Below are positions 1 through 7,405 of a DNA stretch of 64,000 nt, piece after piece (the stretch's first letter is position 1; each line of letters begins with the position of its first letter). Source of the stretch: Kamptonema sp. UHCC 0994 (GTDB taxonomy: Bacteria; Cyanobacteriota; Cyanobacteriia; Cyanobacteriales; Microcoleaceae). Location: the NCBI RefSeq assembly GCF_029167235.1, contig NZ_JARFTR010000271.1:1-64000 (forward strand), in the 5' to 3' direction. Under the pieces are notes generated by a model. That model saw only the letters and a program-made list of their open reading frames with translations, made no database searches and had not been told where the DNA came from. The translations under genes were made by a program, and so were the position numbers.

Positions 1-9
1 AAACTCCTT

Positions 10-59
10 GTAACGCCGCCCTCTGGGCGGTAAACATACCGCCCAGAGGGCGGCGTTAC
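10..59. repeat. GTAACGCCGCC palindrome (MITE core)
   Basis: Two 22-base arms, 10-31 and 38-59, are perfect reverse complements around a 6-base loop. The core GTAACGCCGCC...GGCGGCGTTAC recurs at about 2514, 29725, 49630, 51128 and 57570. The flank after it ends in GCGTAAGTCCT, the terminal motif shared by the other copies. Confidence 0.9.
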
Positions 60-170
60 GTGATTCGTGCGTAAGTCCTGTTGTATAGCAACAGCCAAGG
101 AGGCTAGGACATTCTGAATTCATGAAACCGTTCGGCTGAGCGCTCACGGCGAAGCAATTGATTCTATTCC

Positions 171-260
171 CTTCTCCCCTTCTCCCCTTCTCCCCTTCTT
201 CCCTTCTTCCCTTCTTCCCTTCTTCCCCTAGCCCCTAGCCCCTAGCCCCTAGCCCCTAGC
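171..260. repeat. CTTCTCCCC / CTTCCCTT / CTAGCCC tandem tract
   Basis: Imperfect pyrimidine-rich units (CTTCTCCCC, then CTTCTTCCC) run into repeats of the heptad CCTAGCC. The same composite is seen near 15851, 26317 and inside the gene at 43494. It lies just downstream of the stop of the minus-strand gene at 274. The segment 60-170 before it resembles the reverse complement of about 26420-26485, so it is probably another dispersed repeat. Confidence 0.85.
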
Positions 261-273
261 TATAATTGTCTAT

Positions 274-1023
274 CTACCTGCTAATGCAGACCCCGCCTAC
301 AGACACCCGGCATCGTTCCCTGGGGTCTTCCGCCGTAACAGAGTCTAAATCTTTAGTGCGAGAATTGTAATTATAATCCCCAGCAGGGATCGCACGAGTC
401 GGTTGAGCGCAATGGGTGGACTCGTCACGATCTTCACTAAACGTTACCCTGACCATAGTACGCCTCAAACGGCAGTCCAAAGGTCGCAGTCCAAACTCAT
501 CTTCTAGAAACTTTTCTCTGTCATCGCGACTGTTATCTCCCCGATTGTTCCGGCTATTTCTAGTATCGCGATCGCGATCGCCATCAATACCCGAAACTTC
601 TAATGTATATCTACTATTACGGGAAGCATCTTTAGCTAATACCAGTAGTTTATAATCGCCAGATCTGGGTATGCGATAGGTAAAAGAATTCTCTTGGGAA
701 TAAGCCAATTGTTTGTTACTATCTGCATGAAACAGAACTAACACCGGAGAAAATCCACCTCTGTCCATATCTAAATTAATTTCAATTTCATCTCCGGCCT
801 CAGCGCTAAAAGTGTACTCTTGACCGCGCAATTGCTCTAAAGGAGTGCCGGGACTCCACATATTCCGAAAGCGGTAGGTAGGAGAGTTGCTGCGAATTAC
901 GCCATCGATAGGATCGTTATTCCGCACTTCTTCGGCCCCAGCGCTTGAGGAAATGCCTGTTAGCGCCATGCCTGCAATTAATACGCTTGCAGCAATACTA
1001 CTGAAAAATTTACGTCCGTTCAT
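274..1023 (-). CDS. Secreted protein with PPC-like beta domain
   Basis: Exported protein of unknown function, 249 residues. The start is placed at 1023 because GGAGG sits 7 bases upstream; an ATG 45 bases further out lacks such a site. The N-terminus is a typical signal peptide ending in a short AGA-type cleavage region. Residues of roughly 35-140 resemble a bacterial pre-peptidase C-terminal (PPC) domain: a YTFSAEAGDEIEI strand, a VLFHADSN segment and a final Y-x-L-x-V strand. An Asp/Arg-rich linker and a Cys-containing tail follow. PPC domains accompany secreted proteases, but no protease domain is present. The call of secreted is firm, the domain call moderate. Confidence 0.7.
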   Translation of the reverse strand: MNGRKFFSSIAASVLIAGMALTGISSSAGAEEVRNNDPIDGVIRSNSPTYRFRNMWSPGTPLEQLRGQEYTFSAEAGDEIEINLDMDRGGFSPVLVLFHADSNKQLAYSQENSFTYRIPRSGDYKLLVLAKDASRNSRYTLEVSGIDGDRDRDTRNSRNNRGDNSRDDREKFLEDEFGLRPLDCRLRRTMVRVTFSEDRDESTHCAQPTRAIPAGDYNYNSRTKDLDSVTAEDPRERCRVSVGGVCISR

Positions 1024-1205
1024 AGAGCCTCCAAACAGGGAAAATCTCTGCCTTTTATTCGCCTGCATCTCAATTTATAATCTAGTTTCAGTCTAATTTA
1101 GTTACTACAGTGTTTACCTCCCTCAACCGGGCTATTTACGCAATGAAAATTAGAGAAGTAAAGTTATAATTTCTAGCCATAATTTGGTCGGTGGGCGCTG
1201 CCATA

Positions 1206-1391
1206 ATACCAAATCCGGGTTAGTCATCCCCTTTATTAGTAATTCTGTCGTCATTGCGAGCCAAGCGCAGCGCGTCAAGCGAAGCGCAGTTGCGAGGAAC
1301 GAAGCAAGCCCGAAGCAATCGCAGAGACTAGGCGATTGCTTCGCTTGGCTCGCAATGACAATCAAGGGGGTAGTAAACCCGGATTTGGTAT
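1206..1391. repeat. Nested MITE-like element
   Basis: The outer terminal inverted repeats are ATACCAAATCCGGGTTA at the left and its complement at about 1375-1391. Inside lies a second inverted pair, GTCATTGCGAGCCAAGCG (about 1250) against its complement ending near 1359, of the widespread GTCATTGCGA type. No transposase is encoded. The rest of the gap between the genes at 274 and 1450 shows nothing recognisable. Confidence 0.8.
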
Positions 1392-1449
1392 AATTTATCT
1401 CCGCAGCGATTGATATTATTCATTGGCAACGCCCACCCTACGTTCAATT

Positions 1450-2430
1450 CTAGCCGCAACTTAAAACTCCAGAGTCAGCGTCAAGCTGAGCGGGTATTCC
1501 CACAGGTAGAGCAGCATTGGGGCCATCGTGGCCGAAGGGTAGGTTAGAGACAATAGGAATATTTAAGTCCGCAAGGCGATCGCGCAATACTTCTTCAACG
1601 GTAAAACTAAGAATATCAGGAGTTGCCTCACAGCGGCTAAATCGCCCTAAAGCAATACCTCGAACACCTGAAAAAGCCCCCATCATCCGCCACTGAGTCA
1701 ACATCCGATCGATCCGGTAAGGGGCCTCAGTAACATCTTCAAAAGCGAGAATTACATTGGTTAAATCCGGTTGATAGGGAGTTCCCAATAGGTGAGTCGC
1801 AACAGTAAGATTTGCCGGCAATAGCACGCCTGTCGCTCGTCCGCCGCCCCAACCTTTACCCTGTAAAGGTTTTAAAGCTCTGCCTTCCACTAAGTCAAAC
1901 AATCGCTCAATAGACCAGTCTGGCTCAGAGGCCAAAGTTGTCAACAGCGGGCCATGAACTCCCCAAATGCCAAGATGAGCGTGATTCCAAAGTAAAGCCG
2001 TAATGTCAGAAAAGCCTATCAACCATTTGGTAGTTGGTAATTGGTAATTGGTAATTGGTAATTGGTAATTGGTAATTGGTAGTTGGTAATTGGTAGTTGG
2101 TAATTGCTCACCATCTCCCCGTCTCTCCTGCTCCCCTGCTCCCCATCTCCCCATCTCCAATAAGCGAGTGCTGCCATAACCGCCTCTAGCACAAAGAATT
2201 GCACGACATTCTGAATCTTTGAGAGCATCAGTAAGTTGGCGGAGGCGGGTGTCATCGGTGCCGGCTAAATAACCCCAGCGGGAGTCGAAACCGGGGGTAA
2301 GTTCAACTCTATAGCCGCGCGATCGCCAAATTTCAACACCTTTATCAAAAGCTTCAAATTCTCGCAAACAACCACTCGGAGCAATTACCCGCAATAAATC
2401 TCCCTCTTGCAGCCATTTTCTTTCACTCAT
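1450..2430 (-). CDS. LD-carboxypeptidase (peptidase S66 family) with repeat-derived insert
   Basis: Probable muramoyltetrapeptide (LD-) carboxypeptidase or MccF-like serine peptidase that trims the terminal D-Ala of murein tetrapeptides in the cytoplasm. Seen in 326 residues: an N-terminal VIAPSG strand, the ARGGYGSTRLLE glycine-rich motif (81-92), and KWLIGFSDITALL with the predicted nucleophile Ser148. A C-terminal region includes AFEDVTEAPYRIDRML, typical of the family. Between ARGGYG and GFSD, residues of about 94-141 are replaced by low-complexity sequence, mostly the heptapeptide NYQLPIT repeated, encoded by a GGTAATT tract. The frame stays open and family motifs resume directly after it, so the protein may still fold with an enlarged loop beside the active site. 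Confidence 0.85.
   Translation of the reverse strand: MSERKWLQEGDLLRVIAPSGCLREFEAFDKGVEIWRSRGYRVELTPGFDSRWGYLAGTDDTRLRQLTDALKDSECRAILCARGGYGSTRLLEMGRWGAGEQERRGDGEQLPTTNYQLPITNYQLPITNYQLPTTKWLIGFSDITALLWNHAHLGIWGVHGPLLTTLASEPDWSIERLFDLVEGRALKPLQGKGWGGGRATGVLLPANLTVATHLLGTPYQPDLTNVILAFEDVTEAPYRIDRMLTQWRMMGAFSGVRGIALGRFSRCEATPDILSFTVEEVLRDRLADLNIPIVSNLPFGHDGPNAALPVGIPAQLDADSGVLSCG
2030..2105. repeat. GGTAATT heptad tract inside a coding sequence
   Basis: About ten copies of GGTAATT (variant GGTAGTT), in phase with the minus-strand LD-carboxypeptidase frame. Read on that strand the heptad encodes NYQLPIT over 21 bases whatever the frame. The same heptad occurs near 4503, 26735, 27417, 28433, 43199 and 47818. 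Confidence 0.95.
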
Positions 2431-2470
2431 ATAGCAATTTTCAAGTAGGTACTACATTTAATTAGCAATT

Positions 2471-2584
2471 AGGACTTTATTAACTGTTATACCAATTATG
2501 CAAAGTAATTAACGTAACGCCGCCTTCTAGGCGGTAAAGAAACCGCCTAGAAGGCGGCGTTACAGATACTTTTGCGTAAGTCCT
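2471..2584. repeat. MITE-like element with GTAACGCCGCC core
   Basis: Starts with AGGACTT and ends with GCGTAAGTCCT. It contains the inverted pair 2514-2535 / 2542-2563 (core GTAACGCCGCCTTCTAGGCG). No coding capacity. Flanked on the right by GCAATTA-type heptads. Confidence 0.8.
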
Positions 2585-2637
2585 GCATTAGCAATTAGCA
2601 ATTAGCCATTAGCCATTCCTACAAAGATTGCCATATA

Positions 2638-3399
2638 TCAAGGCAAAGTTAGAATTTCAACACCAGATGCAGTAACAGCTACAGTATGCTCAAATTGAGC
2701 GGTAAGTTTACCATCTTGGGTGACAGCAGTCCAACCGTCATCAAGGATCTCAACTTCCCAAGTACCCTCATTAATCATCGGCTCAATCGTAAATACCATC
2801 CCTTGTCTGAGACGTTTACCTGTCCCCCGTTTGCCATAGTGTAAAATTTCTGGCACAGTGTGGAAAATGCGATGAATTCCGTGCCCTGCGAAATTCTGCA
2901 CTACAGAAAATCCTTCAGCTTCAGCATATTCTTGGATAGCTGCGCCTATGTCACCGATGCGAGCTCCTGGCTTCACTTCCGCAATTCCTCTTCTGAGACA
3001 TTCCTCTGTTACTTCTACCAGTTTCTTTGTTTTCGGTGCAGGTGTTCCTACAAAAAAAGTTTTAGAAGTATCACCATGAAAACCTTCAACAATTGGCGTT
3101 ACATCGATATTGATAATATCGCCTTCTTTGAGAATTTGTTTAGAATTGGGGATGCCATGACATACTACTTCATTGACGCTAGTGCAGATAGATTTAGGAA
3201 ATCCCTTATAGCCTAATGGTGCACTTTTAGCGCCATGAGCTAAAGTCCAGCGTTCCGCTTCGTCGTTAAGTTCTAGAGTGCTAACTCCTGGTTTTACCAT
3301 CGGTTCGAGATGGTTAAGAAGTTCCGCCGCTAAGCGTCCGGCGTTACGCATTTTTTCCAATTCTCTACTCGATAAAAGCACTAAAGTATCACTTGTCAT
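2638..3399 (-). CDS. map: Methionine aminopeptidase, type I
   Basis: Removes the initiator methionine from nascent proteins in the cytoplasm; a dinuclear-metal enzyme. The 253 residues are the usual length for type I. All five metal ligands are visible: Asp99, Asp110, His173, Glu206 and Glu237, with the conserved His81 in VNEVVCHGIP. AAGGA stands about 10 bases before the ATG. The gene follows the GT4 gene on the same strand (17 bases apart), so the two may share a transcript. There is no N-terminal zinc-finger extension. Cyanobacteria usually carry several map paralogues, so this may be one of them. Confidence 0.95.
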   Translation of the reverse strand: MTSDTLVLLSSRELEKMRNAGRLAAELLNHLEPMVKPGVSTLELNDEAERWTLAHGAKSAPLGYKGFPKSICTSVNEVVCHGIPNSKQILKEGDIINIDVTPIVEGFHGDTSKTFFVGTPAPKTKKLVEVTEECLRRGIAEVKPGARIGDIGAAIQEYAEAEGFSVVQNFAGHGIHRIFHTVPEILHYGKRGTGKRLRQGMVFTIEPMINEGTWEVEILDDGWTAVTQDGKLTAQFEHTVAVTASGVEILTLP

Positions 3400-3416
3400 A
3401 GTTGTTTTTTCCTTGA

Positions 3417-4490
3417 TTAATGCTTAGCCAACTTTGAATCTAAAATAGATTTGAACCAATGTTCAAAACGCGATCCTAAAGCTTCTAGTGAATATTCTGC
3501 CTCTGCTTGTTGTCGGCAAGCGCGGCGGTTAATCTCATCTAAACGCGCGATCGCACCTACCAATCCATCTACACTATCAGGTTCCACCAAAAACCCCGTC
3601 TGTCCATCTCTAACAATTTCCCCAGGGCCGCCTCGACTGTAGGAAATTACTGGCACTCCGCAAGCTAAAGCTTCGATCGCGACATTCCCGAAAGCTTCCA
3701 CCCAGCGCGGTGTCATCAATAATGCTTTGCACTTACCGAGTTCGGCTTGTAGTTTAGCTGTTGTCAGAAATCCTAAATATTCTACCGGAGCTTGGGGGTA
3801 ATCTGCACAAATTTTCTGCCAGTAATTTTCATCTTGGATTTTGCCCATAATTTTTAGGGGAATGCCAGTAATTTGAGCTGCGGCCACTGCATCTTCTAAA
3901 CCTTTTTCGGGAGCAATACGACCTAACCATGCTAATTGAAATTCAGGTTGAGAGCAGAATTGGTACAAAGATAAGTCAATCCCGCTGCCCAAACATTTAC
4001 ACTCGCTAGCAAAAGGAAATGTTGCGGCTTGTGCTTCTGTGTAGACTCCTATTGTACCTGGAAATTGACTTGCTATTTGTCCGGCTATTCGATCTATTGT
4101 ATCAGAGAGGGAACCCATGCTGATAAAATGAGCTATGGGAGTAATAAAAAATGGTGTTAAATAAAACGGCAACCAATCATAGGCAAAGTTAACGATTAAA
4201 TCGTATTCAGCTTGATTTTTTCTCGCATATTCCCACATATTCGCGAGGACAGAATCTCCTGGCATCACAATAGGAATATTGCGGTCTAAGGTTTGGGCTG
4301 GGATCTGGAGTTCTCCCGCAATTTCGATGACGGTAATTTTTCCTAAAACAGAACCCATAGGAGCTACTACGTCTATTTTCATGCCACGTTGGTGCAATTC
4401 AAAGGCTATGTTTAATACAGTTAGTTCTACGCCGCCGCCTAGTCCCGAACCGAGCGGGCCGACTGATGTTGACATTAATAATAGTTTCAT
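3417..4490 (-). CDS. Glycosyltransferase family 4 (GT-B fold)
   Basis: Retaining GT-B glycosyltransferase; donor and acceptor unknown, probably surface polysaccharide or glycolipid synthesis. The 357-residue form begins MKLLLMSTSVGPLGSG, the usual first strand plus glycine loop. An upstream in-frame ATG at 4547 adds 19 residues read from a GGTAATT heptad tract (NYQLPIT), so that extension is rejected as the native start. The C-terminal half carries AWLGRIAPEKGLEDA and the EAFGNVAIEALACGVPVI segment with the two conserved glutamates (E-x7-E), followed by GGPGEIV, as in GT4 enzymes. No signal peptide or membrane segment. Specificity cannot be read from sequence. Confidence 0.88.
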   Translation of the reverse strand: MKLLLMSTSVGPLGSGLGGGVELTVLNIAFELHQRGMKIDVVAPMGSVLGKITVIEIAGELQIPAQTLDRNIPIVMPGDSVLANMWEYARKNQAEYDLIVNFAYDWLPFYLTPFFITPIAHFISMGSLSDTIDRIAGQIASQFPGTIGVYTEAQAATFPFASECKCLGSGIDLSLYQFCSQPEFQLAWLGRIAPEKGLEDAVAAAQITGIPLKIMGKIQDENYWQKICADYPQAPVEYLGFLTTAKLQAELGKCKALLMTPRWVEAFGNVAIEALACGVPVISYSRGGPGEIVRDGQTGFLVEPDSVDGLVGAIARLDEINRRACRQQAEAEYSLEALGSRFEHWFKSILDSKLAKH

Positions 4491-4502
4491 ACAATTGGGT
4501 GA

Positions 4503-4532
4503 TTGGTAATTGGTAATTGGTAATTGGTAATT
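4503..4532. repeat. GGTAATT heptad tract
   Basis: Four heptads lie directly upstream of the GT4 start codon. They occupy the position where a ribosome binding site would be expected, and no Shine-Dalgarno-like sequence remains there. Confidence 0.9.
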
Positions 4533-4555
4533 TCGAGTTAAAGACACTTAAATGT

Positions 4556-5935
4556 TCAGCATTTAATTGTTAAATAGTCTAGTAGCATCTCCATTCCACG
4601 ATCCTCAAAAATCCTACTTGCATCATCCCCTGGAGAGCAATATTCTCTACATCTGAAATCAAGTTTGGACAAATATTGTTCATACATTTGGAAACTATCT
4701 TTGGGAATTTTTGCGAGTAAGTCTAGTCCGATTTCTCCAAGATTCTTACCATTAATACTTTGCCTCAACCCATTATTTTGTGCGGCAATTACAGCAGATT
4801 TTACATCTTGGTACGTCCATAGCGAAGCATATTCAGATATTGATTCTAAATTTTCTATAATTAGATAACTAAATATCATCCAACTCAATTCTTCTTCATT
4901 ACTTTGCATGGCGATCGGGCGCACTTCTAAAATCATATATTCTATGAGTTCTAGCAGTTTTTCATCGTTGTTTGAATGCACCGCACTCACTAAATCTGCA
5001 TATTGAATTTCTGGATAAAAATTAAACTTTAAACGGAAATCCGGCCAATATAAGTATATAGCTAATTTTAAATCTTCCAACTCAATTTTTTGCTGAGATA
5101 ATATACCATCCAAACTATAAAAATAAGCAGATTTCTCATTGATAAATTTGTTGGTTGTCAAAGACATATCTTGAGGATATAGATTCCTACCATCCCGGAT
5201 TATTTCAAATAGAGAAACACTCCAGGTTCGGTTAATATAGTCACACAAACTTAGATAGGGTTTGATCGTTAATCCGCTCCTACAGTACATTCTTCCCCTA
5301 GCTATTTTTAAGTAGGCATAAAAACGCTGGCTTTTGTATGGCAGCTTTTTGCTGGCAGCTATAGAATCATTTGCACTTGCAGCCCACAAAAATGCTAGTA
5401 GCTGTAAAAATGTATTGGTAATCTCAAGAGTTTTTTCCTTAGAAACTTGAAAGTTAAATTGAACCGAACATATTCCGGGAAAGTTCTGAAAAATCCATTC
5501 TTTAGAGTCTTCTTCAATCATATTCTTCCAGATGATGTGATGACCCTTCTTGGATATTAAATCCTGAAGTTGAGCCGATATTGGTTGAGTGCCATAACCA
5601 AGTACCTTAAGATGATTATTTTTGATCTTTGGTAACAACACAGAAGACTTGAAATCATGCCAATATTTTATTGCTTCATCAATGGAATTTACTGGTGCTA
5701 AAGCAACTTCAAGGGTACATACTCCAACATCAGTGCTAACTACTTCCAATCCCTCAGAAGTTTCTCTACCTACACTTATTAAAGCTTCTGTATTTGGATC
5801 GAATTTTTTACTCCACCCCTGTTCTGAAAAATCCTGTAATAGCTTTTCTACATCATCAAAGCCAGCAGCTAAACCATCTTGCTGAACCAAAGGCATTTCT
5901 AACTCAAGACCAATTTTTTTAATTAGTTTGTTCAT
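4556..5935 (-). CDS. GCS2-type glutamate-cysteine ligase-like protein
   Basis: Probable ATP-dependent carboxylate-amine ligase related to gamma-glutamylcysteine synthetase of the plant/cyanobacterial (GCS2) type. Seen in 459 residues: KKIGLELEMPLV at the N-terminus (acidic substrate/metal motif), a segment with DVGVCTLEVALAPV near residue 70, and SVQFNFQVS near residue 157, which match in order the family pattern of E-x-E, T-x-E and Q-x-N motifs. The C-terminal half is divergent. GAGAG lies about 8 bases before the start. It is not near other glutathione genes and diverges from typical GshA, so the substrate may differ, for example in making a gamma-glutamyl or peptide natural product. The fold is fairly certain; the reaction is inferred. 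Confidence 0.65.
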   Translation of the reverse strand: MNKLIKKIGLELEMPLVQQDGLAAGFDDVEKLLQDFSEQGWSKKFDPNTEALISVGRETSEGLEVVSTDVGVCTLEVALAPVNSIDEAIKYWHDFKSSVLLPKIKNNHLKVLGYGTQPISAQLQDLISKKGHHIIWKNMIEEDSKEWIFQNFPGICSVQFNFQVSKEKTLEITNTFLQLLAFLWAASANDSIAASKKLPYKSQRFYAYLKIARGRMYCRSGLTIKPYLSLCDYINRTWSVSLFEIIRDGRNLYPQDMSLTTNKFINEKSAYFYSLDGILSQQKIELEDLKLAIYLYWPDFRLKFNFYPEIQYADLVSAVHSNNDEKLLELIEYMILEVRPIAMQSNEEELSWMIFSYLIIENLESISEYASLWTYQDVKSAVIAAQNNGLRQSINGKNLGEIGLDLLAKIPKDSFQMYEQYLSKLDFRCREYCSPGDDASRIFEDRGMEMLLDYLTIKC

Positions 5936-6012
5936 TATGTAACTCTCGTATTTTTGTTGTGGTTGTACACTTTAGCAAATAGTCGAGACAGCCTTAGCGA
6001 TTGCTATAATAG

Positions 6013-7302
6013 CTAGCTATCATCTGAGTTATTGTCAGTTAAATTGGTGAAATTTGACCGAGAGGGTCTGTCATTTCCAGAAATAGGACGATTGCGGTTT
6101 AATTGAGTTAATGCCCAACGGGCTGTTTCCTGAACTTCTACATCGGGATCGTCGGCGGCACGTTGCAATAAGTGGCTAACTTGATTGAATAACTCATAAA
6201 TCCGCGTTAGATCCCGAATGGCATTTTTACGGACTTCGGCGTTTTCATTTTGTAATGATATCAGCCAAGCGCGATTCATGGGTTTGAGAGTTTTAATGCC
6301 GATTTCTGACAAACTTGACAAAATTAAGCTGTGCTGCTTGGAGTCTGAGTTAAGTAACAGATTCACTAAGGGGCCAATGGCTCTAGAATCTCCTCGATAC
6401 CCTAGTTCCCAAATTGCTTTATGCCGTTTGGTGGGATGGGGGTGAGCTAAATCTTTGATCAGTTGGTCAATAAGATTAATTTTAGTTGGATCTGAGGTTT
6501 CTTCAACAAAAATATTTGCTGTATGATTAAATGGCTCTGTGGGATTGAATTTTTCCGAAAAGCTCACATCAGGATCGCTGTAGCTTTTACTATGATTTCC
6601 TGGGGAAAAAGCCCCTGAATTGTCATCCGGGATCGCTGCTTCGGATTCGCTATCGTCAGGATCGACGATCGACGATGAAGGACGATCCGAGTTGTTGATC
6701 GCGCGATTCCTTGGTATTGCAGAGGTATAGGGTGGCGGATAAATTCCATTGGCTGTATTCGGAAAAACGGCCTCCTCTGGGTCATCTTGAGAGTTGTTTC
6801 TGAGTTGATTTCTTTGAGGCTTGCGTTTGCGAGCGATCGCGACTTTTCGCTGCAAATTCTCAGATTCACCGCTACTAACAAGTTTGAGCAAAATAAACAC
6901 TGCCGCACCTGTTACTAAAAATGCTGCCAAACTCAATAGAAATAAGCTCCGCTGCCTTAGCAGAACCCGAATTATGGCACTTACTGATTTAGGAATTCGA
7001 GAATTAGAAGAGTTAGTTTTTTCTTGTTTGGGAGCTGGAGTAGGTTTCCCTTTATTGGGGGTTGAGGTAGGTTTTGGTTGCCCAGGAGAAGGCTCCTGAG
7101 CGGCAACAGAGGCAATCGCGAAGACAATCGCTTGCGAATTGATAATTATGCCCTGAGTCCCGTCAGCCGCACTTGCGGAGGTGGGAATTTGATTGTACAA
7201 ACCTGTAGAGGAGCGATCGCTCCCTCCCCTGCTCGGAGTAGGGGCAAAGCTTAGACAGACAATGCAAGTAAGTAAACACAAACTGGAGCGGTAGTGCGCC
7301 AT
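6013..7302 (-). CDS. Membrane-anchored HEAT-repeat protein
   Basis: Function unknown, about 429 residues. The N-terminus has a signal-like hydrophobic segment (CLLTCIVCLSFA), followed by a Pro/Lys/Ser-rich linker. A strong transmembrane helix lies near residues 115-140 (FLLSLAAFLVTGAAVFILL), then a Ser/Asp-rich disordered region. C-terminal residues of about 285-405 form HEAT-like helical pairs containing HKAIWELGYRGDSRAIGPLV and EVRKNAIRDLTRI. These resemble PBS-lyase-type HEAT repeats used in protein binding. ATG at 7302 is preferred over a TTG three codons upstream. No clear partner gene nearby. Confidence 0.65.
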   Translation of the reverse strand: MAHYRSSLCLLTCIVCLSFAPTPSRGGSDRSSTGLYNQIPTSASAADGTQGIIINSQAIVFAIASVAAQEPSPGQPKPTSTPNKGKPTPAPKQEKTNSSNSRIPKSVSAIIRVLLRQRSLFLLSLAAFLVTGAAVFILLKLVSSGESENLQRKVAIARKRKPQRNQLRNNSQDDPEEAVFPNTANGIYPPPYTSAIPRNRAINNSDRPSSSIVDPDDSESEAAIPDDNSGAFSPGNHSKSYSDPDVSFSEKFNPTEPFNHTANIFVEETSDPTKINLIDQLIKDLAHPHPTKRHKAIWELGYRGDSRAIGPLVNLLLNSDSKQHSLILSSLSEIGIKTLKPMNRAWLISLQNENAEVRKNAIRDLTRIYELFNQVSHLLQRAADDPDVEVQETARWALTQLNRNRPISGNDRPSRSNFTNLTDNNSDDS

Positions 7303-7405
7303 AAGACTCAATCGGGGTTTTGAGGGGCAACGCCGCGTGACGGGCTTTGGTGTAACCTTGAGCTAGCTCAATCCTAGCTGCTATGCACCCAACTAACTAA
7401 CGAGC

